A stretch of 64,000 nt of DNA from Arcobacter sp. F155 (GCF_004116455.1 NZ_PDJU01000008.1:1-64000), one strand, 5' to 3'. Counted from the first letter of the stretch, positions 29,269 to 39,084 are shown. Program-made: numbers and translations. The notes: a model not told the origin generated them from the letters alone.

Positions 29269-29820
29269 GTGCAAATTGCTATTTTTGGGGGTAGTTTTGA
29301 CCCACCTCATATAGGCCACCAAAGCATTGTAAAAAAGGCGATTAAAAAACTTGACATTGACCTTTTAATTGTTGTGCCTGCTTTTTTAAATCCTCTTAAA
29401 GTAAAATCATTTTTAGATGCAAAAACAAGATTTAAACTTTTAAAAAAGTTATTTTCAAAATTTGATAATGTAAAAGTTTCAAAATATGAAATCAAACAAG
29501 AAAGAGCGGTTTATTCAATAGAAACTATTAAATATATAAAAAAGAAGTATAATCCTTCAAAAATATATTTGATTATTGGCGCAGACAACTATAAAACATT
29601 TCACCTTTGGGATAGTTACAAAGAGATTAAAGAGCTTGTAACATTAGTTGTAGTGACAAGAGATGGCTATAAATATGAAATTAATGATGAAGTAAAAAGG
29701 TTAAAAGTAAATATTAAAATAAGTTCTACTGAGCTTAGAAATACTTTTAAAGTCTCATATATTCCTAAAAGAATAAGAGAAGAAGTAAAAAAAATTTGGA
29801 AAAAAAGAGGTAAAGTTTGA
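29269..29820 (+). CDS. nadD: Nicotinate-nucleotide adenylyltransferase
   Basis: Adenylylates nicotinate mononucleotide in NAD synthesis. The nucleotidyltransferase motif FGGSFDPPHIGH is at residues 5-16 and the late ISSTELR near 151-157. 183 aa is typical. The start is GTG, with AAAGGAA 8 bases before it. It overlaps rsfS by 4 bases. Confidence 0.94.
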   Translation: MQIAIFGGSFDPPHIGHQSIVKKAIKKLDIDLLIVVPAFLNPLKVKSFLDAKTRFKLLKKLFSKFDNVKVSKYEIKQERAVYSIETIKYIKKKYNPSKIYLIIGADNYKTFHLWDSYKEIKELVTLVVVTRDGYKYEINDEVKRLKVNIKISSTELRNTFKVSYIPKRIREEVKKIWKKRGKV

Positions 29821-30140
29821 ACAAAAGAATTGATGTAATCAAGAACGTACTAGTTGACAAAAAAGCAGAAAATGTAGAAGTTATAGATCTTACAGGAAAA
29901 GACTATATTGTTGATTTTGTTGTAATTGCTACAACACTTAACGCTAAGCATGCATTTGCTTTATTAAATCACTTAAAAACAGAATTAAAACCATTAGGTG
30001 AAGATTTTATAAGAGTTGATGAAAATGATGATTGGACAATTTGTGATTTAGGTGATATGTTTATCAACCTAATGAGTGAAGCAGCAAGAGAAAAATACTC
30101 ACTAGAAGAGTTCTTAGAAGAAATTAAAACTAGCAAATAA
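29817..30140 (+). CDS. rsfS: Ribosome silencing factor RsfS
   Basis: RsfS (Iojap family) binds L14 and blocks subunit joining in starvation. The 107-aa protein carries the family features KAENVEVIDLTGK, IVDFVVIAT and the late DDWTICDLGDMFINLM. Start is TTG within the TTGA overlap with nadD. A strong terminator follows. Confidence 0.93.
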   Translation: MNKRIDVIKNVLVDKKAENVEVIDLTGKDYIVDFVVIATTLNAKHAFALLNHLKTELKPLGEDFIRVDENDDWTICDLGDMFINLMSEAAREKYSLEEFLEEIKTSK

Positions 30141-30170
30141 TAAAAAGGAAGGTTTCCCTTCCTTCTTTAA
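30141..30170. terminator. Bidirectional terminator between rsfS and the 39-codon ORF
   Basis: AAAAAGGAAGG and CTTCCTTCTTT form a 7-9-bp stem with an A-run on one side and T-rich sequence on the other, between convergent genes. Confidence 0.75.
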
Positions 30171-30171
30171 T

Positions 30172-30291
30172 TTATCCCCTACCTGTTAAAAGCTTATTAT
30201 AATTAGAGGTTGCATCTCGTGCACCACCCATATTGTCAGTTAAGATTGCAATACCTATTGCTATGACAAATATAATAATAAACCATTTCAT
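30172..30291 (-). CDS. 39-residue single-helix membrane protein after argS
   Basis: A short open frame starting at ATG 30291, one base after the argS stop. The start is preceded by AAGGAG nine bases upstream, lying in the last codons of argS, so translation can be coupled. The product has a hydrophobic helix at residues 3-17 (starting MKWFIIIF), then a polar tail with TDNMGGARD and ends LTGRG. I know no family for it. It is followed by a good terminator. The sequence context (ribosome site, stop, terminator) supports a real gene; conservation has not been tested. Confidence 0.6.
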   Translation of the reverse strand: MKWFIIIFVIAIGIAILTDNMGGARDATSNYNKLLTGRG

Positions 30292-30292
30292 G

Positions 30293-31882
30293 TTACATCG
30301 TCTCCTTAGGCCTTATTCCTAATAAATTCAGTGTTGTTTTAATTGTAAGAGAACAAAGACTTAATACTTTTAAGAATTCATCTTCTCTTTCATTACCAAC
30401 AATTTTATTATCGTTATAAAATCTATGAATTGATGAAGCTAAAGAGTATAAGTAATCAGTTACTTTTTGCATATCTCTTTTTGCAAAGGCTTCATTTAAT
30501 ACACTTGGTAATAATAATGATTCATAAACTAAGTTTAATGCATCATCATTTAAGTTTTCATAAGAGATACTTGAAATATCATCAAAAGTTTTTTCAGCTT
30601 TTTTGAAAACTTGGTTAATTCTTGCATACGCATAATTAATATAGAATATAGGATTTGAACTATCTTGATTTTTTAATTTATCAATATCAAAATCTAAATG
30701 AGTATCACTTTTCTTAGTTAAGAAAACAAATCTTAATGCATCTGGACCAATCTCTTCAACGATATCAGACATTAAAATAACATTTCCTGCTCTCTTACTC
30801 ATCTTATATGGTTCTCCACCTTTAAGTAACTGAACCATTTGAGCAAGTAATACTTCTAGTTTTTTAGAGTCGTTTCCTAAGAATTCAATTGCAGCTTTTA
30901 CCCTTGCAATATATCCATGGTGGTCTGCACCCCAAATATTAATATACCTATCAAAATTTCTATCATACTTGTTTTTGTGATAAATAATATCACCAGCTAA
31001 ATATGTTGGAATACCATTATCTCTTACAACAACTCTATCAACATCATCTCCTAATTCAGAAGATTTAATCCATAGTTTGTCGTCTTTTTCATAAAGCGAA
31101 CCATTATTTTGTAGTACATCTCTTGTACTATCCCAAGAGCTATAAAGAGATTTTTCACTTACATAGTTATCAAATACAATACCTAAATCAGCCATATCTT
31201 TTTTGATTAATTCAAGAACTCTTTCTTTAGCAAATAGTGCTAATTCCATTTGTCTTGATTCATCATTAAAGATTTCAGTTCCTAATTCTTGCTCTACTTC
31301 TTTAGCAATATCAAAAAGGTAATCACCTCTATAATACTTCTCTGGATATTCAACTTCTTGCTTTAAAATAGTCTCTTGACCAGCTAAAGCTAATGAAAGT
31401 CCAAGTAGATCCATTTGAGCACCTGCATCATTTACATAATACTCAGTAGTAATATCATATCCAAGGTGTTTTCCAATCCTTGCTAATGCATCACCTGCAA
31501 TTGCACCTCTTGCATGACCAATATGAAGAGGACCAGTTGGATTTGCACTTACATATTCTAAAAGAATTTTCTCATTTTGAGGTTCACCTTTAGCAAACTC
31601 TTCTTTAGAAGCTAATACTTTATTTGATTCTTCTTCTAAAAAGCTTTTAGAAAGTGTAAAGTTAATAAATCCTTTTACAGACTCTACCTTTTCAAATAAA
31701 CTAGACTCAGCAAATTTAGCAGCTAGCTCTTCTGCAATAATCATTGGAGATTTTCTATACTCTTTTGCTAAAGAGAAAGCTACTGGCGTTGCAAAGTGAC
31801 CTAAAGACATATCCTTAGGTTTCTCTAGAACAATCTCTTTTTCTAATATATTTTCAATATGATTCTTAACTATATTTTGCAA
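30293..31882 (-). CDS. argS: Arginyl-tRNA synthetase
   Basis: Class I synthetase. The HIGH motif is in NPTGPLHIGHARG (about 113-125), the KMSKS-like motif in YKMSKRAGN near 357-365, and the C-terminal DALR anticodon-binding domain covers about 410-529. 529 aa is typical of the shorter bacterial type. Start is TTG with a weak ribosome site, 12 bases after tatA; tatA-argS is also the C. jejuni order. Confidence 0.95.
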   Translation of the reverse strand: MQNIVKNHIENILEKEIVLEKPKDMSLGHFATPVAFSLAKEYRKSPMIIAEELAAKFAESSLFEKVESVKGFINFTLSKSFLEEESNKVLASKEEFAKGEPQNEKILLEYVSANPTGPLHIGHARGAIAGDALARIGKHLGYDITTEYYVNDAGAQMDLLGLSLALAGQETILKQEVEYPEKYYRGDYLFDIAKEVEQELGTEIFNDESRQMELALFAKERVLELIKKDMADLGIVFDNYVSEKSLYSSWDSTRDVLQNNGSLYEKDDKLWIKSSELGDDVDRVVVRDNGIPTYLAGDIIYHKNKYDRNFDRYINIWGADHHGYIARVKAAIEFLGNDSKKLEVLLAQMVQLLKGGEPYKMSKRAGNVILMSDIVEEIGPDALRFVFLTKKSDTHLDFDIDKLKNQDSSNPIFYINYAYARINQVFKKAEKTFDDISSISYENLNDDALNLVYESLLLPSVLNEAFAKRDMQKVTDYLYSLASSIHRFYNDNKIVGNEREDEFLKVLSLCSLTIKTTLNLLGIRPKETM

Positions 31883-31894
31883 TACACACTCACA

Positions 31895-32128
31895 CTAAAC
31901 TGTTTTAGTTTCGTCTTTTTTTGACTCAACGTTAGCTTCTTCATCTTTTTTTTCAATCTCATCTTTTTTATCAGTTGAAGCTACTTCTTCATCATCTTTA
32001 ACAGCTTTTTTGAAGTTCTTAATACCACTTCCTAAACCTTTAGCAAGCTCTGGAATTTTCTTTCCACCAAAAAGTAAAAGTACTACTAGAGCGATTAATA
32101 CCCACTCCATACCACCTGGCATACCCAT
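31895..32128 (-). CDS. tatA: Twin-arginine translocase subunit TatA/TatE
   Basis: Pore-forming component that moves folded proteins across the inner membrane. 77 aa: a periplasmic start, one membrane helix (about 8-22), the hinge [14 protein letters not shown], an amphipathic helix with FKKAVKDD, then a charged tail. TatB and TatC are not in this window. Confidence 0.94.
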   Translation of the reverse strand: MGMPGGMEWVLIALVVLLLFGGKKIPELAKGLGSGIKNFKKAVKDDEEVASTDKKDEIEKKDEEANVESKKDETKTV

Positions 32129-32157
32129 GACAAATCCTTAATGTATAATTTTGAGAT

Positions 32158-32163
32158 ATTATA
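32158..32163 (-). promoter_or_regulatory. -10 element for tatA-argS
   Basis: TATAAT on the minus strand, 29 bases before the tatA ATG, embedded in the small palindrome GATATTATATC; an AAGGA ribosome site follows. Confidence 0.45.
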
Positions 32164-32199
32164 TCTTTTTGAAGCTTAAAAAAAATGAGTCTGGGTTGT

Positions 32200-32586
32200 T
32201 TATTTTATAAGAAAGTGTAATAGCTTATAGCCACTTCCAGCAGCTAAAATTGTTCCAAAAAGATTTAGAAACATATTTGTAATTCCAAGTAAAAAAGAGC
32301 TTTGAAGTAAGAAAAAACTCTCAATAGCAAAAGTTGAATAAGTTGTAAGTGCACCTAAAAAACCAGTAACTAAAAAGGATTTTGTAATATCAGACATCAT
32401 ATTATGAGCAATAATTGCAAAAAGGCAACCTATAATAAAACTTCCTACAATATTTACAATAAGTATTCCAACTGGCAAATCAATAGGAAAGTGTTTGTTA
32501 GTCATATGCACAACATAAGAACGCGCAATTGCTCCTAAAAAACCACCTAATCCTACAGCTAAAAGAGTATGCCAGCTAAGAGTCAT
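32200..32586 (-). CDS. crcB: Fluoride channel CrcB/Fluc
   Basis: A 128-aa four-helix membrane protein of the dimeric fluoride exporter family. The N-terminal GGFLGAIARSY (about 14-24), IVNIVGSFIIG (about 44-54) with the conserved Asn, and GFLGALTTYSTFAIE (about 75-89) are the family signatures. The start lies one base past the plsC stop. No fluoride riboswitch is apparent; the gene rides at the end of the ctpA-pur operon as in C. jejuni. Confidence 0.95.
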   Translation of the reverse strand: MTLSWHTLLAVGLGGFLGAIARSYVVHMTNKHFPIDLPVGILIVNIVGSFIIGCLFAIIAHNMMSDITKSFLVTGFLGALTTYSTFAIESFFLLQSSFLLGITNMFLNLFGTILAAGSGYKLLHFLIK

Positions 32587-32587
32587 T

Positions 32588-33265
32588 TTACTTTGTCTCT
32601 TGCTCGAATACTTGGTTCATCTCTTTTTCTAAATCTTCAAACCAAGTAGTTCCTTTTTCAGCCTGAACAGGTTTTAAGAATTTAACTTTTACTACCCCTG
32701 GTTTTTGTTTTAATGACTGAGAATCTAAGATATCTCTTGTATTTAGAATAATTGCAGGTTGTACTTTTAGTTTTAGTTTATTTGCAAGCATTTGAGCCCC
32801 TGCTTTAAACTTAAGCATCTGCTTTCCATCACTTCTAGTTCCTTCAGGGAACATAGCAATTGGACGTCCTTTTGAAAGTCTATCTTTTGCTTCTTTTAAA
32901 AGATGAATAATACCTGCTTTATTCTCTCTATCAATAGAGATCATTCTTGGAGCTTTAATGATATGACCAAAAAAGAAAAGGTCAGAAATCTCTTTTTTAG
33001 CAACCCATGCTAAGTTTCTCGCATGAATATGTTCCATAATAATAATATCTAAAAGACTTTGGTGATTCATTACAACCATATCACATGATTCATCTATCTC
33101 ACCTTCGATTTCAAGTTTTATTCCTAATAAATAAATTTGAATCTTCATCCAAATTTTGATTATTTCATGGGTTTTACTTCTAAACAGATACATTGCAACA
33201 ACAACAATTGCAACTGTTATAGAAAATTGAATAAGAACAATTATTCCTCTAATTCTTGATAACAT
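32588..33265 (-). CDS. plsC: 1-acyl-sn-glycerol-3-phosphate acyltransferase
   Basis: Makes phosphatidic acid at the inner membrane. An N-terminal hydrophobic helix (about 9-27), then the HxxxxD acyltransferase motif NHQSLLD near 68-74 and FPEGTRSDG near 138-146. 225 aa is typical. It overlaps the upstream signal-peptide protein gene by 17 bases. Confidence 0.93.
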   Translation of the reverse strand: MLSRIRGIIVLIQFSITVAIVVVAMYLFRSKTHEIIKIWMKIQIYLLGIKLEIEGEIDESCDMVVMNHQSLLDIIIMEHIHARNLAWVAKKEISDLFFFGHIIKAPRMISIDRENKAGIIHLLKEAKDRLSKGRPIAMFPEGTRSDGKQMLKFKAGAQMLANKLKLKVQPAIILNTRDILDSQSLKQKPGVVKVKFLKPVQAEKGTTWFEDLEKEMNQVFEQETK

Positions 33266-34448
33266 CGTCTTCCTTTACCCATCCAATAAATTTATCTTCG
33301 CCTCTTTTAAACATGATTTTTACAAAGCCATTTTTTCTTTTCATCTCTTCAACAGAAACTTGATTTGACATCTTTTGGAAAATAGTAGAGTTCTTTGTAG
33401 GTAAAATATAAATTACACTATTCTCTTTTAATTTTATACTTTTATTTGGCATTGCAAATAGCATAAATGCAATTGCAAACACTAAGAATAAAACTAAATA
33501 AATATATGACCTTTTCCAAACAAATAATATTAGGAAAATTACAGCGATTGCACCTATTGCTACTTTTTTGTAAAACTCAAAACTAGAGTTATTTGGGTTT
33601 AAATCTGTTTGAGTACTAACTAACTCTTCTTCAAATTTAATAGGTATAGTTATTTTCTCTAATCTTTTTAAATCTGTATTATAATAGTTAAAGGCAATTG
33701 TTTTTTGATGAATAGGAATAACAACATAATAAATCATATGTTGATTTGGATAGTTGTCTTCTATTAAAGTTACACCTTGTTCTTCAAAACCTTTGATATA
33801 AAAATCTTCAAAGTTTGAAAAAGTAGCTTCTAAATCTATAATTGCTAAAGCTTGTTTATTTGTATACTGCTTTGCTTTTGTATTTAAAATTGTTAACTCT
33901 TTTGCAATTACATTAGAAAATATTGTATCTGCTTTTGCTACTTCTGAGAAAGTTATCTTAGGAGGAAGTAGCTTTCTACTCTCTACTAAAACATTATTAT
34001 CGAAAAGTTTAACTTCTATTGTTGGTAATAAAAAGTTAGAATCATAAGCTTTAAAATAGTATTTATTTTCATATACATTTTTTGTGTTACCTTCAAGTTG
34101 CCATTGACTTTGAGCATTTAAAGGTAGCATATTTACACCATCTATAAAGTGTGTCTCAATTCTATCATAATTATTTCTTGTAATTAATGCTTTAACATCA
34201 ACTTCAAATCTTTGATTTTTATAGATATGTTTTGGATAGTTTTTATATGATAGATATAAGTTTTTACTTACAACTAAAGGTGCTGTTTGAGCACCTTCAG
34301 TTATAGAGCCTTCTTCTTGTGTGAATCTATTTATAGTATTTATGTTTCTATCGTTTGTACCATTAAATACAGAACTCTCTTCTTTGACAAAGTCATTTGA
34401 AAAAACTACACTAAATAAAACAAAAACTAATACTACTATTTTTTTCAC
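33249..34448 (-). CDS. Exported membrane protein with C-terminal SH3-like domain, conserved in Campylobacterota
   Basis: A 399-aa protein of unknown function. A signal peptide covers about residues 1-17. A large periplasmic beta-rich region (18-292) resembles in outline the Ig-like domains of BatD-type proteins. Two closely spaced membrane helices follow (about 296-311 and 315-333), then an SH3-like module (340-399) with IYILPTKNSTIF and GWVKEDDV. Its place between purQ and plsC matches Cj0515 of C. jejuni. It shares a single base with purQ. Confidence 0.75.
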   Translation of the reverse strand: MKKIVVLVFVLFSVVFSNDFVKEESSVFNGTNDRNINTINRFTQEEGSITEGAQTAPLVVSKNLYLSYKNYPKHIYKNQRFEVDVKALITRNNYDRIETHFIDGVNMLPLNAQSQWQLEGNTKNVYENKYYFKAYDSNFLLPTIEVKLFDNNVLVESRKLLPPKITFSEVAKADTIFSNVIAKELTILNTKAKQYTNKQALAIIDLEATFSNFEDFYIKGFEEQGVTLIEDNYPNQHMIYYVVIPIHQKTIAFNYYNTDLKRLEKITIPIKFEEELVSTQTDLNPNNSSFEFYKKVAIGAIAVIFLILFVWKRSYIYLVLFLVFAIAFMLFAMPNKSIKLKENSVIYILPTKNSTIFQKMSNQVSVEEMKRKNGFVKIMFKRGEDKFIGWVKEDDVIKN

Positions 34449-35119
34449 TATTTTAAGAACCCTTTTAACATTGCAACACCATCATCACAACCTAGTAATT
34501 CTTCCATTGCTCTTTCTGGGTGAGGCATAAGACCAAATACATTTTTATCTTTATTACAGATACCTGCAATATTAGCTACAGAACCATTTAAGTTCATAAC
34601 TTCACCATTTTCATCACAATACTTTAAAAGAATTTGATTATTTGATTCAAGCTCTTTTAATCCTGCTTCATCAATAAAATAGTTACCATCATGGTGAGCA
34701 ACTGGAATATTTACAACTTCATCTTTTTTAAGTAGAGATAAAAAAGTATTATCATTATTGATAACTTTTAAGTTGTTGTATTTTGAAATAAAATGTAAAG
34801 AATCATTTCTTTTCATAGCACCAGGTAATAATCCAGCTTCTAAAAGAATTTGGAAACCATTACAAATACCTAAAACTTTACCACCATTTGCAGCATAGTC
34901 TTGAACTGATTCCATAATATTTGCAAATCTAGCAATTGCACCAGACCTTAAGTAATCTCCATAAGAGAATCCACCAGGAATAACTAATAAATCAGTATTA
35001 GCTGGAATCTCTTTATCCTTATGCCAAATAATAGTAACTTCACAACCTAGTTTTTCAAAAGCATATTTTGTGTCATATTCACAATTAGTACCAGGAAATT
35101 GTAATACAGATACATTCAT
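34448..35119 (-). CDS. purQ: Phosphoribosylformylglycinamidine synthase, glutaminase subunit
   Basis: Supplies ammonia to PurL in purine synthesis, in complex with PurS. Class I glutamine amidotransferase: nucleophile cysteine in GICNGFQIL (about 91-99) and the late catalytic MPHPERAME (His/Glu). 223 aa is normal for the three-subunit system. purL is not in this window. Confidence 0.96.
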   Translation of the reverse strand: MNVSVLQFPGTNCEYDTKYAFEKLGCEVTIIWHKDKEIPANTDLLVIPGGFSYGDYLRSGAIARFANIMESVQDYAANGGKVLGICNGFQILLEAGLLPGAMKRNDSLHFISKYNNLKVINNDNTFLSLLKKDEVVNIPVAHHDGNYFIDEAGLKELESNNQILLKYCDENGEVMNLNGSVANIAGICNKDKNVFGLMPHPERAMEELLGCDDGVAMLKGFLK

Positions 35120-35123
35120 AATA

Positions 35124-35369
35124 TTAACCTATTATTTCGATTTGATAATCTTCAATTACAGTATTAGCAAGAAGCTTTTCACACATTTCTGTAACTTCTT
35201 TTCTAGCATCTTCTTCATTTGAAGAGTTTAATTCCATAATAATTTGTTTACCAATTCTTACGTCTTTTACTACTTCTTTAAACCCAAGAGTATCTAAAGC
35301 GTGATGAGTCGCTTTACCTTGATCATCAAGTACACCTTGTTTTAATGCTACATTTACGATTGCTTTCAT
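35124..35369 (-). CDS. purS: Phosphoribosylformylglycinamidine synthase subunit PurS
   Basis: An 81-aa scaffold joining PurQ and PurL. LKQGVLDDQGKA (about 8-19) and the later VRIGKQI (about 37-43) are the family marks. It lies 16 bases after purC and 4 before purQ. Confidence 0.95.
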   Translation of the reverse strand: MKAIVNVALKQGVLDDQGKATHHALDTLGFKEVVKDVRIGKQIIMELNSSNEEDARKEVTEMCEKLLANTVIEDYQIEIIG

Positions 35370-35385
35370 TTAATCTCTTTCCTTC

Positions 35386-36099
35386 TTATTTATTTAAAAT
35401 TCTATTTAATACGTTTTCATAGGCAACTTTTAGTCCACCCTTACCTTTTCTAAATCTATCTTTATCCATAGATTCACCTGACTCTACATCCCAAAATCTA
35501 CAGTTATCAGGAGATAACTCATCAATTAAAATGATATTTCCATTAGCGTCATAACCAAACTCTAATTTAAAATCAACTAACTTTAATCCCTTTTCAAAGA
35601 AATAAGGTCTTAAAATATCGTTTATTTCTCTAGCTACTCTTCTTAGTTTGTCTAACTCATCTTGATGATTTACAAGTCCTAAAAGTAATGCATGTTGGTC
35701 ATTAATCTTTGGATCACCTAAAGCATCATTTTTATAGTCAAATTCAACTAAAGTAAATGGTAAAACTGTTCCATCTTCAATACCTAAAGTTCTTGTTAAA
35801 GAACCAGTTGCAATATTTCTAATAATAACTTCTATTGCAATAACTTTACATTTTTTATGAAGCATATTATTGTCATCAAGCATTTTTTCAAAGTGTGTTT
35901 GAATTCCATTTGCATTTAATAATTTAAATAATTCTGTAGAGATTTTATTGTTTAATGCACCCTTACCAGCCTCTTCAGACTTCATTTCACCATTAAACGC
36001 TGTTAAATCATCTTTAAATTCAGAAATTAAAAGATTCTCATCTTCTGTTTTCCAAATTCTTTTCGCTTTACCTTCATATAAAAGCTCAGTTTTATTCAT
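35386..36099 (-). CDS. purC: Phosphoribosylaminoimidazole-succinocarboxamide synthase
   Basis: SAICAR synthase of purine synthesis. [11 protein letters not shown] (residues 6-16), RNIATGS (about 114-120) and the signature VDFKLEFG near 191-198 with [11 protein letters not shown] near 207-217 are family motifs. 237 aa is normal. Follows ctpA by 14 bases. Confidence 0.97.
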   Translation of the reverse strand: MNKTELLYEGKAKRIWKTEDENLLISEFKDDLTAFNGEMKSEEAGKGALNNKISTELFKLLNANGIQTHFEKMLDDNNMLHKKCKVIAIEVIIRNIATGSLTRTLGIEDGTVLPFTLVEFDYKNDALGDPKINDQHALLLGLVNHQDELDKLRRVAREINDILRPYFFEKGLKLVDFKLEFGYDANGNIILIDELSPDNCRFWDVESGESMDKDRFRKGKGGLKVAYENVLNRILNK

Positions 36100-36113
36100 C
36101 TGTGTTGTTCCTT

Positions 36114-37403
36114 TTATTTCATTATTATTAAACTTTTTAAAATACCAATAGCTGTATTTAATTGGTTATCTTTTGTGATATCCTCTTCAGTTAAAGTTTT
36201 CTTATTCTCTTTTTCTTCTTTATCTTTTTTTACGCCATTCTCTTTATTAAGCTCAACTTCTAAATGTTTCTTTAAATCTGCTTCTTTTAATTTAAACTCT
36301 GCATTTTTTTCACTAACAACTTCACCCTCATGTGAAATTACATCAGGAGTAATTCCCTTAGCTTGAATTGTTCTTCCACTTGGTAAATAGTATTTTGCAA
36401 TAGTAATTTTAATATTTTCACTTCTATCTTGTGTGATTGGTAAAATAGCTTGAACAGAACCTTTTCCAAAAGTCTCTTCACCAATTACAACAGCTCTTTT
36501 ATGGTCTTGTAAAGCACCACTTACAATCTCTGAAGCTGATGCTGAACCACCATTAACTAAAACTACAACTGGAACATCTGTCATAGTCTCTGCAATTGTT
36601 GCATTAAACTTCTCTTCTTCTGCGCTATTTCTTCCCTTTTGAGAAACAATTACTCCCTCATCAACAAATAAATCAACAACGCCAATTGCTTGTGTTAATA
36701 ATCCACCTGGGTTGTTTCTTAAATCTAAAATAATACCTTTTGTTTTTGGGTTATTTTTAATAGCTTTTTTTAAGTTTGTAGTAACTTTTCTATCAAAACT
36801 TGAAACTCTTACATATAATAAATCTTCATTTTCAATAGTTTTAGAAAATACTGATTGAATTTTAATAATATCTCTTATAATATCAATCTTAATTGGTTTA
36901 TTTTCACCTTCTCTAACAACTGTTAAAACAATAGGAGTTTTAGCTTTTCCTCTCATAAGAGAAACAGCTTCATCTAGTGTCATATTTAAAGTTGAATTAT
37001 CATCAATCTTTAAAATAATATCCCCTGCTTTTACCCCTGCTTTATAAGCTGGTGTATCATCAATTGGAGAAATAACAGTTAATGCTCCATCTCTCATACC
37101 AACAGTAATACCAAGACCCCCAAACTCACCTTGAGTTTGAATACTCATCTCTTTTGATGACTTTTTATCTAAATATGTAGAGTGTGCATCTAGTTCTTGC
37201 ATAAGACCTTTAAGTGCCTTATCAACAATCTCTTGAAGTTTGATATCATCAACATAATACTTTTCAACAGTACCAATAACTTGTGTTAGTTTTGAAAGAG
37301 ACTCAAACCTACTTTGGTTATTCTCTTCTTCCGTTTGTTCATTCGCGAAAATTGATTGAGATAGTAGTAAAACAATCGATGAAATTAATATAAACCTATT
37401 CAT
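36114..37403 (-). CDS. ctpA: C-terminal processing peptidase (S41 family)
   Basis: A periplasmic serine protease with a signal peptide (residues 1-20), a PDZ domain (about 90-170, with [10 protein letters not shown]), and an S41 catalytic domain. The catalytic serine is in GGSASASEI near 286-294, and the lysine in [11 protein letters not shown] about 25 residues later. A highly charged Lys/Glu tail (380-412) is followed by a short hydrophobic end. First gene of ctpA-purC-purS-purQ-(membrane protein)-plsC-crcB; the same order is found in C. jejuni. Confidence 0.94.
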   Translation of the reverse strand: MNRFILISSIVLLLSQSIFANEQTEEENNQSRFESLSKLTQVIGTVEKYYVDDIKLQEIVDKALKGLMQELDAHSTYLDKKSSKEMSIQTQGEFGGLGITVGMRDGALTVISPIDDTPAYKAGVKAGDIILKIDDNSTLNMTLDEAVSLMRGKAKTPIVLTVVREGENKPIKIDIIRDIIKIQSVFSKTIENEDLLYVRVSSFDRKVTTNLKKAIKNNPKTKGIILDLRNNPGGLLTQAIGVVDLFVDEGVIVSQKGRNSAEEEKFNATIAETMTDVPVVVLVNGGSASASEIVSGALQDHKRAVVIGEETFGKGSVQAILPITQDRSENIKITIAKYYLPSGRTIQAKGITPDVISHEGEVVSEKNAEFKLKEADLKKHLEVELNKENGVKKDKEEKENKKTLTEEDITKDNQLNTAIGILKSLIIMK

Positions 37404-37515
37404 AAATCAACCTTAATTCTTTAATAAGAACACGATTATATAAAAATTTTCATAAAAGTAAGGTTTTATAATTTTTTTTGTATTATTTAAACCTAAATTT
37501 AAATGAAGGTTTTAA

Positions 37516-38097
37516 ATGAGTCTTAAAGAAAATGTTGACTATGTAAAAGAAGAACTAAATAGCGAAGAGAAATTCCTAGAAGGTTTCGTTAGAGTTGAAA
37601 GATTTTACAAAAAATATAAGATAATTATTATCTTAGCACTAATCGTAATAATTGGTTTAGTTATTGGTCTATATGCAACAAAAACTATTCAAGCTTCAAA
37701 TAAACTAGACGCGAATATTGCATTTAATAAACTAATGGAAAATCCAGATGATGCAGAAGCTAAGAGTACATTAAAAGATAAAAGCCAACAACTATATGAA
37801 GTTGCACTTTATGCACAATCATTAGAAAAAGGACAGTTCAACGAAACTGAACTTAGATACTTTAAACAACTTGTTGCTTATCAAAAAGCTTTAGAAGAAC
37901 AAAATATTGATAAACTAAATGAAGTTTCAATGGAAAAAGACTTTTTATTAAAAGAGTTTGCAATCTTCAATAAAGCATTAATTCAAGCAAAAGAAGGAAA
38001 GTATGAAGATGCAAAAGCAACTTTAAATCTTATCCCAGCTGATTCACAAGTTAATAACTTAGTTACAGCATTAAAACACTATCTAGTTACAAAATAA
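37516..38097 (+). CDS. Membrane-anchored TPR-like protein (YfgM-like)
   Basis: 193 aa: a short cytoplasmic N-terminus with a helical acidic segment, one membrane helix (about 34-53), then a helical periplasmic region with TPR-like repeats (NELRY-like pairs, and EGKYEDAKATLNLIP near 165-179). The layout is that of YfgM, which works with the Sec translocon and periplasmic chaperones in E. coli. The following gene is a BamB-like lipoprotein, and yfgM-bamB is also the E. coli order. Assignment by architecture and context. Confidence 0.65.
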   Translation: MSLKENVDYVKEELNSEEKFLEGFVRVERFYKKYKIIIILALIVIIGLVIGLYATKTIQASNKLDANIAFNKLMENPDDAEAKSTLKDKSQQLYEVALYAQSLEKGQFNETELRYFKQLVAYQKALEEQNIDKLNEVSMEKDFLLKEFAIFNKALIQAKEGKYEDAKATLNLIPADSQVNNLVTALKHYLVTK

Positions 38098-38106
38098 GGA
38101 AAATAA

Positions 38107-39084
38107 ATGAAACACTTAATTTTATTTGCAAGTTTACTTTTTGTATTTGCAGGATGTTCTTCAAAAGAGTACTTTGAACCAGAAAATACTGCAGGAGACT
38201 ACGAACTATCTGAGTCAAAAGCTTTAAATGGAAGTATTTCTTACTTCAACAAAGATGGGGCGACTTTAGATAGCCAAGATATTATTACAAAAAGAGGTGT
38301 TTCTCAATTTAAAATACCTGAAGGATACAAATTCTTAAATATTGTAGATGATACTGTTATTGCTTCTAACTATAAAGATACTGTATTAGTTGGAGAAAAA
38401 GAGATTAAAGTTGATGCAGTAGTTGTAGCAGCTTCTAAAAACAATAATAAACTTGCTTTACTATTCTCTGATAATTCAATCATGTTATATGATATGAATA
38501 CTGAGAAAACTTTATTAAAAGAGTATTACACTCACTCTTTTGTAAATGATACAAGAATTGCAAACCCTTACTTTATGAGTAATATTATTCTTTTCCCTAC
38601 TTTAGATGGAAAGATTATTGTTGTATCTGATTCTAACAATAAAATTGTTAGAAATATTGTTGTTGATCCAAATGGACAATTTAACAATATCATTTTCCTA
38701 GATGTTGTAGATGATACACTTGTTGCAGCAACTGCAAATAAAGTAATCTCTGTTGGACAAGGAACTGTAAATCTTAAAGATTACAATGTTAGAGATATTA
38801 TTACAAAAGATAAAAATATTTACATTGCAACTATTGATGGACAAATTATTAAAACTGATATCTCTTTAAATATTGTAGATAGAAGAAAATATAAATTTGC
38901 AAAAATTTACTCTTTAGCGTATGGTGAATCTTTATATGCCTTAGAATCTCAAGGTTATTTAATCAAGATTTCACAAGACTTTAAAACAGATGCAATTTAT
39001 GAATTAGACTTTGACGAAGAGAAAAAAGTAATTGCATTAGAAGATACTATTTATTATGATGATGAATTCATCATTCTAAAATAA
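38107..39084 (+). CDS. Lipoprotein with PQQ-like beta-propeller repeats (BamB-like)
   Basis: A 325-aa lipoprotein: the signal peptide ends in FAGC with the lipid cysteine at residue 17. The mature part consists of repeated short beta-strand units, for example LDGKIIVVSD (about 161-170), VDDTLVAAT and TIDGQIIKTD, typical of a PQQ/WD-like propeller. In E. coli BamB such a propeller serves the outer-membrane protein assembly complex. Starts 9 bases after the YfgM-like gene, so the pair is probably functional together. The repeats are divergent, so BamB identity is not certain. Confidence 0.68.
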   Translation: MKHLILFASLLFVFAGCSSKEYFEPENTAGDYELSESKALNGSISYFNKDGATLDSQDIITKRGVSQFKIPEGYKFLNIVDDTVIASNYKDTVLVGEKEIKVDAVVVAASKNNNKLALLFSDNSIMLYDMNTEKTLLKEYYTHSFVNDTRIANPYFMSNIILFPTLDGKIIVVSDSNNKIVRNIVVDPNGQFNNIIFLDVVDDTLVAATANKVISVGQGTVNLKDYNVRDIITKDKNIYIATIDGQIIKTDISLNIVDRRKYKFAKIYSLAYGESLYALESQGYLIKISQDFKTDAIYELDFDEEKKVIALEDTIYYDDEFIILK

